A stretch of DNA of 38,914 bases from a virus, in IMG/VR virus record IMGVR_UViG_3300025810_002202, positions 1-38,914 of that record; one strand, written 5' to 3'. Position numbers and translations under genes: made by a program. Positions 1-11,300 of this stretch are shown piece by piece (position 1 is the first letter of the stretch; each line of letters starts with the position of its first letter). The notes under the pieces are model-generated. The model ran no database searches, had not been told where the DNA came from, and saw only the letters and a program-made list of their open reading frames with translations.

Positions 1-429
1 TTCTTCACCTTTTATCATTTTAAGTAAATCAGCGGTTGACACTATGAGATTATTATTAGTGATATTGGTTTCTTGTTTGGTTTCTTCTTCCTCTTTTGCA
101 AATCTCTTTTTAGTAGACAACTCAACATAATCTTTGTTTGCATCAAGAAGAGTTTTCATAAGTGTCGATACCACTTCAAAGGCTCGAGGAGATTCAGATT
201 GTTTAGCAATTTCAACCATTTCTTTTACAGCGTCATCCCCTAATCCAATAATGTTTTCGATGTTTCTTTTGGCTAATTCGATGTCAGCAATGTTTTCAGC
301 TGCTTCTTTTGAAGGACTGGCCGGCTTTGCTGGTAACGAATCTTTTTGAACTACCGGAAGATTTTCTTCTTCCTTTGGTATTTCATCGAGATTTCTTATA
401 CCAAGAGTTTCATCGATTTTGTTGTTCAT
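1..429 (-). CDS. 16: Terminase small subunit, T4 gp16-like (3' end outside window)
   Basis: DNA-packaging small terminase subunit; in T4 it recognises concatemeric DNA and stimulates the large subunit gp17. The 143 residues present start MNNKIDETLG, followed by an acidic and Pro-rich stretch. A helical core follows, with ELAKRNIENIIGLGDDAVKE, a SESPRAFEVVSTLMK segment and LLDANKDYVELSTKKR, which resembles the central helical hairpin of gp16 proteins from marine T4-like phages. A charged Glu/Lys/Asn-rich tail follows (NITNNNLIV). The ATG at 429 overlaps the TAA of the upstream methyltransferase (TAATG), so translation is probably coupled. A possible late promoter lies about 80 bases upstream inside that methyltransferase. 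The frame is open to the left edge. The large terminase gene would be expected next, beyond the window. The assignment rests on recognised sequence pattern plus synteny with the neck genes. Confidence 0.78.
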   Translation of the reverse strand, partial: MNNKIDETLGIRNLDEIPKEEENLPVVQKDSLPAKPASPSKEAAENIADIELAKRNIENIIGLGDDAVKEMVEIAKQSESPRAFEVVSTLMKTLLDANKDYVELSTKKRFAKEEEETKQETNITNNNLIVSTADLLKMIKGEE

Positions 430-1154
430 TACATTTCTCTATTCGTTATGTAAATCATAAACTCGCTTGGAATGACATTAAAGTTTTTGTTTAATATCGC
501 CTTGTCATTATTTATAGCGGTTGGATAGTCGATTCCTGCGACTGGCATATATTTAACCATTTCCTTTTCTACAAAATAATTTAAAAATTCATCTCTAAAA
601 CGTATAAAATCTTCTGGTCCAGTTTTATCATGCCTTAAATGTACTTCGATAGCCATGTGTTTAACGTGTTTAGATATAAAATCTAAATTTTCTAGAGTTA
701 AAATATTATATTCTCCACCTTCACAATCTATCTTAAGAAAGTCAATGTGATCAATATTATAATCTTTAACGAATCGCGAGAAAGTATATTTTTTATATTC
801 ACCTGCAATATCTACATCATATATTTGTTTTGAGTGACCGTCATGTGTCTGAATAGCAGCATGTACTGGAACAACAGGAGATTCTATGTTATCGATTACG
901 TAATCAACCGTGTTCTTAATTGCAACTTTAAGATATTCACGGTTTGGTTCAATCATATAAACCTTTGATGCACCTTTATCAAGCGCGTGACAACTAAACA
1001 ACCCAATGCACGCACCAACGTCTACGACTACGTCACCCGGTTGAACAGTGTACCACCAATCATAATCCATCCGTTGAAAAAACTCTTTATACATGTTAAA
1101 TACGTGATGGATATTCAAAGGACCAGTATCTATGTGTTCGTTCAATGCTTTCAT
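429..1154 (-). CDS. FkbM-family SAM-dependent methyltransferase
   Basis: This 241-residue class I methyltransferase belongs to the FkbM (Methyltransf_21) type, which usually O-methylates sugars or other small hydroxyl-bearing substrates. The SAM-binding motif I is DVVVDVGACIGLF at residues 41-53, followed by the acidic-ribose region YMIEPNREYLK near 66-76. The family's second hallmark, HIDFLKIDCEGGEYNIL, is near 136-152, and AIEVHLRH follows. It is a diverged paralogue of the gene just upstream: both share the xDYxWWYxVQPGDVVVD block, the DKGASKVYM block and HVKHMAIE-like sequence. It begins at ATG 1154, three bases after the TAA of that paralogue, and ends overlapping the start of the terminase gene. 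Substrate unknown; the neighbouring cytidylyltransferase suggests an activated sugar or polyol pathway, which is inference. Confidence 0.85.
   Translation of the reverse strand: MKALNEHIDTGPLNIHHVFNMYKEFFQRMDYDWWYTVQPGDVVVDVGACIGLFSCHALDKGASKVYMIEPNREYLKVAIKNTVDYVIDNIESPVVPVHAAIQTHDGHSKQIYDVDIAGEYKKYTFSRFVKDYNIDHIDFLKIDCEGGEYNILTLENLDFISKHVKHMAIEVHLRHDKTGPEDFIRFRDEFLNYFVEKEMVKYMPVAGIDYPTAINNDKAILNKNFNVIPSEFMIYITNREM
509..516 (-). promoter_or_regulatory. Possible T4-type late promoter upstream of gp16
   Basis: TATAAATA on the minus strand, followed by ATGAC, lies about 80 bases before the gp16 start. It matches the T4 late -10 element exactly, but it sits inside a coding sequence where the same bases encode Ile-Asn-Asn. 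A few chance matches are expected in AT-rich DNA of this size. Confidence 0.3.
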
Positions 1155-1156
1155 AA

Positions 1157-1870
1157 TTAAATTCTCGTAATATACAACATAAAGTAAGAATTACTAATCG
1201 GTAAAGATTTCATTTTATTATCATCCCATATAAATTCTGGCTTCAACGCACTCTTTGCTCGAATAACATGATCCTTAGAATCTCTAAAAGCTTTTAGGAA
1301 TGTATTTCGAAAGCGAAAAAATTTATTTAAATTTCCGTGGGTGTGTATTTCAATTGCCATGTGCTTTACATTATTAAGCATATAGTTTAATGCATCTTCA
1401 GTAAATACATCGTATTCAGCACCTTCAATATCTGCTTTTAAGAAATCTATTTTGTCTATTTTATATGAATCAACGAGCTCATTGAAGGTAATAAAATCTA
1501 TTTCGTCATTAGATAAGGTATCATCTGGAGTTGTATATACACCATCAGAAGAACCAATAATGGCATTAATAGGATATACTTTCGGATCGGGCTCATTCAT
1601 AATATGTTCGGAAACGTTTTTAATTGCAGCTTTAAGTAAATTGCGATTCCCTTCTACCATATAAACTTTTGATGCACCTTTATCAAGTGAATCTGCAGAC
1701 ATCATTCCAATACATGCGCCAAGGTCTACAACTACATCACCTGGTTGTACTTTATACCACCATTCATAGTCTTTGGAAACCCAAAACTCATTGTAAAAGG
1801 TTGACACCATTTCAAATACCAACCCACCCGTTTCCATTACTTGATTAAGGGCTTTTTTTCTATTTTTCAC
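1157..1870 (-). CDS. FkbM-family SAM-dependent methyltransferase (paralogue)
   Basis: This 237-residue FkbM-type methyltransferase is paralogous to the next gene downstream. The SAM-binding motif I is DVVVDLGACIGMMS near residues 45-58 and the second hallmark is KIDFLKADIEGAEYDVF near residues 138-154. AIEIHTHGN occupies the place of the paralogue's AIEVHLRH. The second block reads KADIEGAEYD rather than the downstream copy's KIDCEGGEYN, a difference in the presumed substrate-facing loop. The start is a GTG at 1870 overlapping the end of the cytidylyltransferase gene by 11 bases; a purine-rich GAGAAAGAG lies 9 bases before it. Tandem duplication followed by divergence is the simplest explanation for the pair. 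Substrate unknown; sugar O-methylation is the family expectation. Confidence 0.84.
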   Translation of the reverse strand: MKNRKKALNQVMETGGLVFEMVSTFYNEFWVSKDYEWWYKVQPGDVVVDLGACIGMMSADSLDKGASKVYMVEGNRNLLKAAIKNVSEHIMNEPDPKVYPINAIIGSSDGVYTTPDDTLSNDEIDFITFNELVDSYKIDKIDFLKADIEGAEYDVFTEDALNYMLNNVKHMAIEIHTHGNLNKFFRFRNTFLKAFRDSKDHVIRAKSALKPEFIWDDNKMKSLPISNSYFMLYITRI

Positions 1871-2273
1871 GTGTGCATACTCTTTCTCTCAAATCACTAC
1901 TACTAAAACGATGGTCTCTTTTATTAAAATACAAATCAATATCCCTTTTACGGCAAATATCTTTTCCAGTAAATTCTTTATCGCGATACTCTTCACCTAG
2001 AACACGTACATTAATGGGATACATTTGAAGAATATCTTCAAGATCTTGCTCTGTACCATAAGGAATAATTTCGTCAACATAGCTTACGGCTTTGAGCTGT
2101 GTATATCTTTCGACAATTGTTTGAATAGGTTTGTTTTTTTCTGGACGATCAACGTTAGGATCGACCTGTAGACCGCAAATCAAATAGTCGCATTGAGCCT
2201 TTGCTTCTCTAAGCATTTGCACGTGACCCGCGTGGAGCAGGTCAAACGTGCTACATGTAAAACCAACTTTCAT
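1860..2273 (-). CDS. Cytidylyltransferase-like nucleotidyltransferase (TagD type)
   Basis: This is a small nucleotidyltransferase of the HxGH superfamily (137 residues from the ATG), close in size to glycerol-3-phosphate cytidylyltransferase. Such enzymes couple CTP or another NTP to a phosphorylated polyol or sugar. Visible landmarks are the N-terminal MKVGFTCSTFDLLHAGHVQM with HAGH at residues 14-17, then a central VLGEEYRDKEFTGKD and the C-terminal SSSDLRERV. The last resembles the ISST-x-IR nucleotide-binding signature. I chose ATG 2273 over an upstream in-frame TTG at 2282 because GAAAAG lies 9 bases before the ATG. It is the first gene after a consensus sigma70-type promoter and overlaps the downstream methyltransferase by 11 bases. 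Acceptor unknown. Confidence 0.85.
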   Translation of the reverse strand: MKVGFTCSTFDLLHAGHVQMLREAKAQCDYLICGLQVDPNVDRPEKNKPIQTIVERYTQLKAVSYVDEIIPYGTEQDLEDILQMYPINVRVLGEEYRDKEFTGKDICRKRDIDLYFNKRDHRFSSSDLRERVCTREK

Positions 2274-2299
2274 AATTATCAACTTTTCAACAACAAACT

Positions 2300-2328
2300 A
2301 TTATATACTATTTAAATCATAATGTCAA
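2300..2328 (-). promoter_or_regulatory. Consensus sigma70-type promoter after the giant BspA gene
   Basis: On the minus strand TTGACA (2323-2328) is followed by exactly 17 bases and then TATAAT (2300-2305), a perfect match to both boxes at optimal spacing. It lies one base beyond the TAA of the 4387-residue gene and about 30 bases before the cytidylyltransferase start, so it should drive the cytidylyltransferase, methyltransferase and terminase operon using host polymerase. Confidence 0.85.
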
Positions 2329-2329
2329 C

Positions 2330-5300
2330 TTATACATAAGGATTGACTGGAGGTGTAGTATTTAAGCCCGGACCTTCAATAAATTCAATCGGAGTAAAAT
2401 CATTGGAGCTTGTATATCTGTGTCCTTTAGTTATTCTCACTGAGTGAGCAAGATCACCAGCATTCCATTCATACGAGCCTATGAAAGAGGTTGGACCAGT
2501 ATATGCATCAGTTGGCTGAAGACCTCTCGCAAATATATTTATTCCTCCTATAAATTTGAATCCGGTGGTAGTTGTGCTTAGATCGCGCCAACCCTTCCAA
2601 ACTCCATCAATCCAAAAGTCCGTTCTAGAAGCATCGAACTGCACAGCAATGTGAAACCATTGGTTAGTAGGTATTGAAACAGTGTAACTATTGCCGCTAC
2701 CGTCATTTGTAACCGATAATCCGGAAGCCGATAGTGATACATTTCCACCTTTGTATCGATCCGTTCTAAGAGACCCGGCCGGCCAAGCGCCTGGAAATTC
2801 ATAAACACCTGTGCCGAACATGTGTTGTAGATCAAGTGAAGCTAATTTTATCCACGCCTCTACAGTTATGGCACCAGGTATATTTTCAATTCTTTTCCAC
2901 ATTCCACCCAAAGGACTAATAACATCGTCACCAAATAAGCTATCAGATGTAGCTATAGTTGGTGCGGTAGTAACATAATTAACAAAAGAATTACCATTAG
3001 GCGCTAAATCATGTACATTATTATTATATACTTTAATAAGAGATATTACTTTATCCCAAAATGGATCTGTGCCTGGTTGATGAGTTAATGGAACAGTTCC
3101 TATAGTACCCCAACTTGGTCTAGGTAATACCCAAACACTTGCACTAGTATCAAAATTTGTTGGAGCTGAAGTTATTGTTAATACATTCCATCCGCTTAAA
3201 TCTTGATTGAATACAGCAGCATCGAAGAACATGCCATACATATTAGTAACACTACTCACATCCCAAGAACTGATATCTTCATTGAATGCATCAGCATTGT
3301 TGAACATATATTGCATATCAGTAACATTACTCACATCCCAAGAACTAATATCTTGATTGAATGCAGTAGCACCGCTGAACATAGACCGCATAGTAGTAAC
3401 AGAACTTGTGTTCCAAGTTAATGGACGAGTAGGCTCGTCAATTATATTAATAGTTCCTAACATGTCAGGGTGTAATGTACATTGATAATATAATGTATTA
3501 GGTGCAGTTAATGGCACAACAAATGTAACGTCTCCAATCGTATTATTATCAGTTACTCCGTCGTTGTATGCTGTACCGCTAGTATCTGTTTGGATTTGGA
3601 ACGGATGCGCACCGCTGGTATTACTGAATACGTATGTATGCCCTCTTGTCAAGGTTAGAGTAGGATCATCAACGTTTGTGCCACCTTGAGCATCGTCAGC
3701 AAATATGTAATTTAAATTTCCTGAGGCTGTTATGCTGAATGTGTATGGATCTGGAATATTGCCATATCCATTGTTGAATGCATCAGCAGCCCAGAACATC
3801 TGACTCATACTAGTAACACTACTTACATCCCAAGAACTAATATCTTGATTGAATGCATCAGCATTGTTGAACATTTCTGTTGTGTTAGTAACACTAGACA
3901 TATCCCAAGAACTAATATCTTGATTGAATGCAGTAGCATAGCGGAACATCTTCCGCATATCAGTAACTCTACTTACATTCCAAGAACTAATATCTTGATT
4001 GAATGCAATAGCAGTTTCAAACATAGAATTCATTCTAACTTGAACGTTGTTATTTGTAATGAAATTCCAAGTTAATGGCGCACCACCATTGTTGAAGGAT
4101 ATAGTATCCTTAAACATACTACTCATATCAATAACACTACTTACATCCCAAGAACTAATATCTTGATTGAATGCGTTAGAATTGCGGAACATACCATTCA
4201 TATTAGTAACACTACTTGTATCCCAAGAACTAATGTCTTGATTGAATGCATCAGCATTGTTGAACATATTATTCATATCAGTAACACTACTTACATCCCA
4301 AGAACTAATATCTTGATTGAATGCAGAAGCATAGTAGAACATAGACCGCATGTTAGTAACACTACTTGTATTCCAAGTTAATGGGACGCCACCATTGTTG
4401 AATGCATATGCGTTGCCGAACATTGCCCACATACTAGTAACAGAACTTGTATCCCAACCACTTAGATCTTGATTAAATAGATCAGCATTGTTGAACATAT
4501 AAACCATAGTTGTAACAGAACTTGTATCCCAAGAACCGATTGGTTGATTGAATGCATTAGTATTGTAAAACATATAACTCATATTAGTAACACTACTCAC
4601 ATCCCAAGAACCGATGGGTTGATTGAATGAAGTTGCATTTTCGAACATAGACTGCATATTAGTAACACTACTCACATCCCAAGAACCGATTGGTTGATTG
4701 AATGTAGTAGCGGCGTTGAACATATGCTGCATAGTAGTAACACTACTCACATCCCAAGAACCGATTGGTTGATTGAATATGTTAGCACCGCGGAACATAT
4801 AAGCCATATTAATAACATTACTCACATTCCAAGAACTAATGTCTTGATTGAATACAATAGCATTGTAGAACATACGATCCATATTAGTAACATTAGCTGT
4901 ACCAGTTCCTGCAGCCCAAGTCAACGGAACACCACCATTATTAAATATATCAGCATCGTAGAACATATAACTCATATTAGTAACACTACTCACATCCCAA
5001 GAACTAATGTCTTGATTGAATGCATCAGCATTGCGTAACATATTAGTCATAGTAGTAACATTACTTACATCCCAAGAACCGATTGGTTGATTGAATACGT
5101 ACGCCTGATAGAACATATACTGCATATCAGTAACACTGCTCACATCCCAAGAACTAATATCTTGGTTGAATGAGGTCGCAAGATAGAACATATACTGCAT
5201 ATTAGTAACACTGCTCACATCCCAAGAACTAATATCTTCATTGAATAGTGTATTCCTGAACATATTAGCCATATTAGTAATAGGAGCATCAGCAGCTATA

Positions 5301-8300
5301 CCTTCACCAGGATAGTAAAAATATCCAGCAGGTTTTGTTGTCCAATTGGCGCTAGTAGGATCTGTTGTTGAAGTTAGAGCATAAGTGTAAGCGCGAGCGC
5401 TAAAAGGTCCCTGTGTACCCCAAACTGGCCTAGGTAATACCCAAGCAGTTGCTCCTGTATCAAAACCTGTTGGTGGTGTTGAATTACCCAAAGCAACACT
5501 AGCAGCCAGCACATTCCAATCACTCAAATCTTGATTGAATGCAGTAGCATTGTTGAACATATCTCGCATATCAGTAACATTACCTACCTGCCAAGAACTA
5601 ATATCTTGATTGAATGCAGAAGCGCTGCCGAACATGCCATACATATTAGTAACACTACTCACATCCCAAGAACTGATATCTTGATTGAATGTAGCCGCTT
5701 CGTTGAACATATAAACCATAGTTGTAACAGAACTTGTATCCCAAGAGCTAATGTCTTGATTAAAGATTGCACCATAAGCAAACATTTCATCCATATTGGT
5801 AACACCGGTGGTATTCCAAGTTAATGGAACGCCGCCGTTGTTGAATGCGGTGTTTTCTCCAAACATTTGCGTCAGGCCGCCATGATCAGGAATAATGGAA
5901 CTTAAAATCCAAGAAGAGAGATTTTGGTTGAATGAATTGGCTTCATAGAACATGGCAGTCATACTAGTAACAGAACTTACATCCCAAGAACCAATTGGTT
6001 GATTGAATGCCAACGCACTCTGAAACATAGCGTCCATCCGTGTGACATTGCTCACATCCCAAGAACTAATATCTTGATTGAATGCATCAGCATTTAGGAA
6101 CATATTACGCATATCAGTAACAGAACTTACATCCCAAGAACTAATATCGTCATTAAACGTAGCATTATTATGGAACATTTCATACATATTAGTAATAGGA
6201 GCATCAGCACCTATACCTTCACCAGGATAGTAAATATATCCAGCAGGTTTTGTTGTCCAACTGGCGCTAGTAGGATCTGTTTCTGAGGTTAGAGCATATG
6301 TGTATGGACGTTCAGAAAAAGTCAGTGGGACTGATACTTCTATATGAACATCTAATGAACCGACTGTTGCTCCATATTGTGCAAGATAAAATGTTAAAGT
6401 ATCTGCAGTATTATAAATTGTAGGAGATCTAAGATATGTTCTATTTCCTGTATTTTGGCCAACACTGCTTGTTTCTACATAAAGGTAGTACGATCCGTCT
6501 GCTGCATCGGTCCGGCCAGTGTTCGATGAAGCAGTACCGCTAGAGTCGCGGCCCCATGCCCCTGTGAGTGCGCCGGCGACTGGAGAAAATGTTGCGGCCT
6601 GATAATCTACACCATTACCACTCAACGATGTATTAGTTTCAAATCCCTCCCCGTCAGACTCAAAAGAATATGTTGTTGTGCCTATTTGAATATTATCTAT
6701 TTGAATATCACCAGTAAACCCATCTGCTACTTTAGTATATTCAAATACTAACTGAATATCGACAAACTTATAATCGGATAAATCAACCGTGTATTGTGTC
6801 CAAGCGTTAGAATTTTGAGCAGGAATATTTAATAAATCTTGATAAAATCCTGATTCTTTTTTCACATATGGTGGGAAAGTTGGTTTTGAGGATTCTAACC
6901 AAAGAGGATTAGTATTAAGATCAAAATCAATTGCGTTTACGTCTACAACATTTAAGTTAGTGTTCCAACCAGATATGTCTTGATTAAACGTCACGTTATC
7001 TTTAAACATTCTGTTCATACTGTTGACGGTGCCAATAGGCCACGTTGATATATCTGTATCAAACGTTGTTCCAGTAAACATATCATCCATATTTGTTATG
7101 CCAACGTTATCTGCGGTCCACATTATTCCTTCTCTACCAGCTTCAGTATAATACGTGTATTTTCCTACATTAGCGGTTTGCCAATCAGCGCTTGTTGGAT
7201 CAGTAGATACTCCTACTAATGGATATCTTACAAAGTTTGATGGTAATCCCCAATATGGTAGGTAATCATTTGTTAATATACCACCAGTGTTGAAATCTGT
7301 TGGTGCTGTTCCCGCGGGTGTTACTAATCCGGCTGTATCCCAAGAACTAATATCTTGATTGAATGCAGTAGCGCCATTAAACATATTGTTCATATTAGTA
7401 ACAGCTGACACATCCCATGTTGCAATATCGGCGTTGTTGATATTACTACCTGCAAACATGCCTTCCATGTTAGTAATAAGATCAGAATATTTTGTTCGAA
7501 TACCTTCAGCACCCGGCGTTAGGTCATATGAGTAACTAGCTGGAGCATATGTAGATCTCCAAGTGATATTTGTAGGATCTGTTGTTTCGCCTGTCAATGG
7601 ATAGAACAATGTGCCATCTGTACCCCATTGAGGTTTCTCTGCTGTCGTCCAATTGGCATTTGTATTGACATCAAACGATGTGGGTGGTGTTGAATTACCC
7701 AAAGCAACACTAGCAGCCAGCACATTCCAACTCCTCAAATCTTGATCAAATGAAGTAGCATTAACAAACATATAACTCATATTAATAACACTGCTGACAT
7801 CCCAAGAACTAATGTCTTGGTTGAATGCTTGGGCCCAAGAGAACATTCCTGACATATCAATAACATTAGAGGTACCAGTTCCTGTAGTCCAAGTTAGTGG
7901 CACACCACCATTGTTGAATACACTGGCACCGTCGAACATCTCTTCCATATTAGTAACACTGCTGACATCCCAAGAACTAATGTCTTGGTTGAATGCACTG
8001 GCATACTCGAACATATCACTCATATCAGTAACATTACTTACATCCCAAGAACCAATAGGTTGATTGAATGTTCTACACAATCCGAACATTCTGTCCATAT
8101 TAGTAACAGAACTTACATCCCAAGAACTAATATCTTGGTTGAATTGGCTTACAGGCAGACCCCCACCTCCTAAAAACATCTGTTGCATATTAGTAACATT
8201 ACTCGTATCCCAAGAACCAATGTCTTGGTTAAAGTAATTTTGAAATTGCAGCATATAACTCATGTCAGTAAATGTTGATGTATCCCAACTTCCAATTCCC

Positions 8301-11300
8301 ACAAAATCTGAGTCTGGATAGCCCTGCGAGGTAAACGGACCAGCCAGCATGGCCTCCCCAGAGGTTATTGGATCAAAGGCACCTATTCCTTGATTCGGAT
8401 AATAAGTGTACCCAGTAGGTGCATAGAGATCTCTCCAACCGCTTGTCGTTGGATCCGTTGCTGCAGCTAAAGGATACTTGTAAGGAGAGGTTTCATAATT
8501 AATAACTGTAGGAGTGGTGCCCCAATTCGGCCGAAAGCCACTAGGTAACGAAGGTGCACCAAAACCATTAGGTTCTGAAAGTATATGTGCTACATTCCAT
8601 GTTCCAATAAATTTATTAAAGCTGGTGTTATTTTTAAACATGTTATTCATGTTTGTTACGTTGCTCACATCCCAGTCGTAAATATGAGTATTGATGCTAG
8701 ATTCTGCAAACATTCCTGACATATCAGTAACATTAGAAACATCCCAAGAATTTAATGATGCGTTGGTACTCGAATCTTGACCATAAAACATTTTGCGAGT
8801 AGAAGTAATATTACTAAGGTCCCAAGCAGCAACTTCAGAATTGACGTGATCAAAAGGAATAGCATCTTGTCCTGCGGGATTCGAACTTCCGCCACCACCA
8901 CCACCGCCGGTGCCCATGCCGCCTCCACCTCCAGCTGGAGTCCCTGTCCCAGTAGGATCAATCGAGAACATGTAACTAAAATCATCAAACGGTGAATCTC
9001 CCGCTAAGCCATAACCAGGAAAAAATTCATAGCCAGAAGGTGCGTGATAAGTACGCCACAAAGTAGAAGTTGGGTCACTAGTGAGTAGCGGCGATGTATA
9101 TACTAATTTAAACGCAGTGGAGATCCAAGCGACAGGTGCGCCCCATATTGGTCTACTGTTAGGTAATATCCAGGCATCTGCTCCAAAATCAAAATAAAAT
9201 GGAGCTTGAGCGATATTTGTTACATTCCATCCGCTTAAATCTTGATTGAATGCATCAGCATTCCTAAACATATAACGCAAATCAGTAACATTACTTACAT
9301 CCCAAGAACCAATATCTTGATTGAATGCAGTAGCATTGAAGAACATACTATACATATTAGTAACACTACTCACATCCCAAGAACTAATGTCTTGATTGAA
9401 TGCATCAGTACTGTAGAACATATAACTCATATTAGTAACATTACTCACGTCCCAAGAACCGATTGGTTGATTGAAGGCCGATGCGTCATAGAACATATAA
9501 TCCATACGTGTAACACTACTAGTGTTCCAAGAACTAATATCTTGATTGAATGCATCAGCATTGCGGAACATACTATACATATTAGTAACACTAGTCATAG
9601 TACTAGCAAAGTTGCCAGATAATGCTACACCACCATTGTTGAATGCAGTAGCACCGCTGAACATATATTCCATATCAGTAACACTACTTACATCCCAAGA
9701 ACCGATGTCTTGGTTAAAGACGCCGCCGGAGAACATACTACGCATAGTAGTAACACTAGAGGTATCCCAAGAACTGATATCTTGATTGAATGCTTGTGCA
9801 TAAGAAAACATAAACCGCATATCAGTAACACTACTCACATCCCAAGAACTAATATCCTGATTGAATGCATCAGTACTGTAGAACATACTATGCATAGTAG
9901 TAACAGAACTTGTATCCCAAGAACCGATTGGTTGATTGAACGCATTAACATTGTAGAACATATAATCCATACGTGTAACACTACTAGTGTTCCAAGAACT
10001 AATATCTTGATTGAATGCAGTAGCATTGGTGAACATATAACTCATATCAGTAACACTACTAACATCCCAAGAAGTAATATCTTGATTGAATACATTGGCA
10101 CTGCGGAACATATTACTCATATTAGTAACACTACTCACATCCCAAGAACTGATATCTTCATCGAAATAAGAGGTTCCAAAGAACATCTCCCTCATATTAG
10201 TAACACTGCTGACATCCCAATTATCAATTAATTGATTAAGAGGTGGGTTGTAACCGGTGTTTCCATCCCCGTGAGTATATTTGAACATCTCACTCATATC
10301 AGTAACATTGCTCACGTCCCAAGAACCAATAGGTGTTTTAAAAGCAGAAAAATTAGAATAGGTAAACATACCACTCATATTAGTAACAGAACTTGTATCC
10401 CATGTAGCTATATCTGCAGCTTGGTATATAAGAGCGTCCCCAGTGCCTGGAAAAATATTATAATTCGATGAGTCGCTTCCAAGAAAATTCTTGACGTTAG
10501 TAGGAGGTGTAGAAAATAAGTATCCAACGTAGGGTATAAATTCATATGGTGTGCCTGCATAATTTCGAGTGGTTGCTCCATCAGCATGCTCGGCCCACGT
10601 TCGCATTCTCCATAATACCTTGCCGTTCGGGCTCAAGAAACCAGGAAGTTTTTCAGAGGTTATGCCAGAATTTAATTCAAAGTCTGCCGGTTTGTTGTCT
10701 ATAAAGTAAAAGGTCCAAGAACTAAGATCTTGATCAAAAGCAGTTGCGTTCTTAAACATATCGTCTGCCGCAAGAACGTTTTTGCTAAATCCGTTTGGCT
10801 GATATGTCATCCAAGTAGCCACGTCAGGATCGTTAAACGTGGAGCTCCCTTCGAACATAGAAGTAAAATCTGTAAAATGTTCAGTTGCACTTATACCAAC
10901 GTTTGGCGTAAATGTATAACCTGCAGGAGCATAGTTATCTCTCCAAGTTTGAGAAGTTGGATCCGTTGCTGAGTTTGACAAAGGATAGAAATATCCATTT
11001 CTCTGGCCCCATCTGGGTTTGTTTCCTTCTGGGAATGATGCTGAGGTACCGCCCACAAAATTAGTAGGCTCAACGAGGATTGCAAAGGCGTCCCAGTTGT
11101 TTAAGTTTTGATTAAATGCAGTTGCATTTCGAAGCATGCTGGTCATATTAGTAACACTACTTGTATTCCAAGAACCAATGTCTTGGTTGAACGCTGCAGC
11201 GCCTTCAAACAAACTCGTCATATCAGTAACAGAACTTACATCCCAAGAACTAATATCTTGGTTGAATGTAGTAGCATTTTTAAATGTTCCTTCCATATTA

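Noticed and set aside
2273-2282. TTG at 2282 as the start of the cytidylyltransferase
   Set aside because: The ATG at 2273 has a better-spaced purine-rich site and begins the conserved MKVGF sequence.
3195-10420. CRISPR array suggested by about 75-base direct repeats
   Set aside because: The repeats stay in one open frame, have protein-level periodicity of 25 codons, and there are no unique spacers or cas genes.
3203-10471. Long plus-strand open frames with repeats such as [20 protein letters not shown]
   Set aside because: They are reverse-strand shadows of the BspA repeat array; the repeated codons simply lack stops in this frame. No ribosome-binding sites or domain matches support them.
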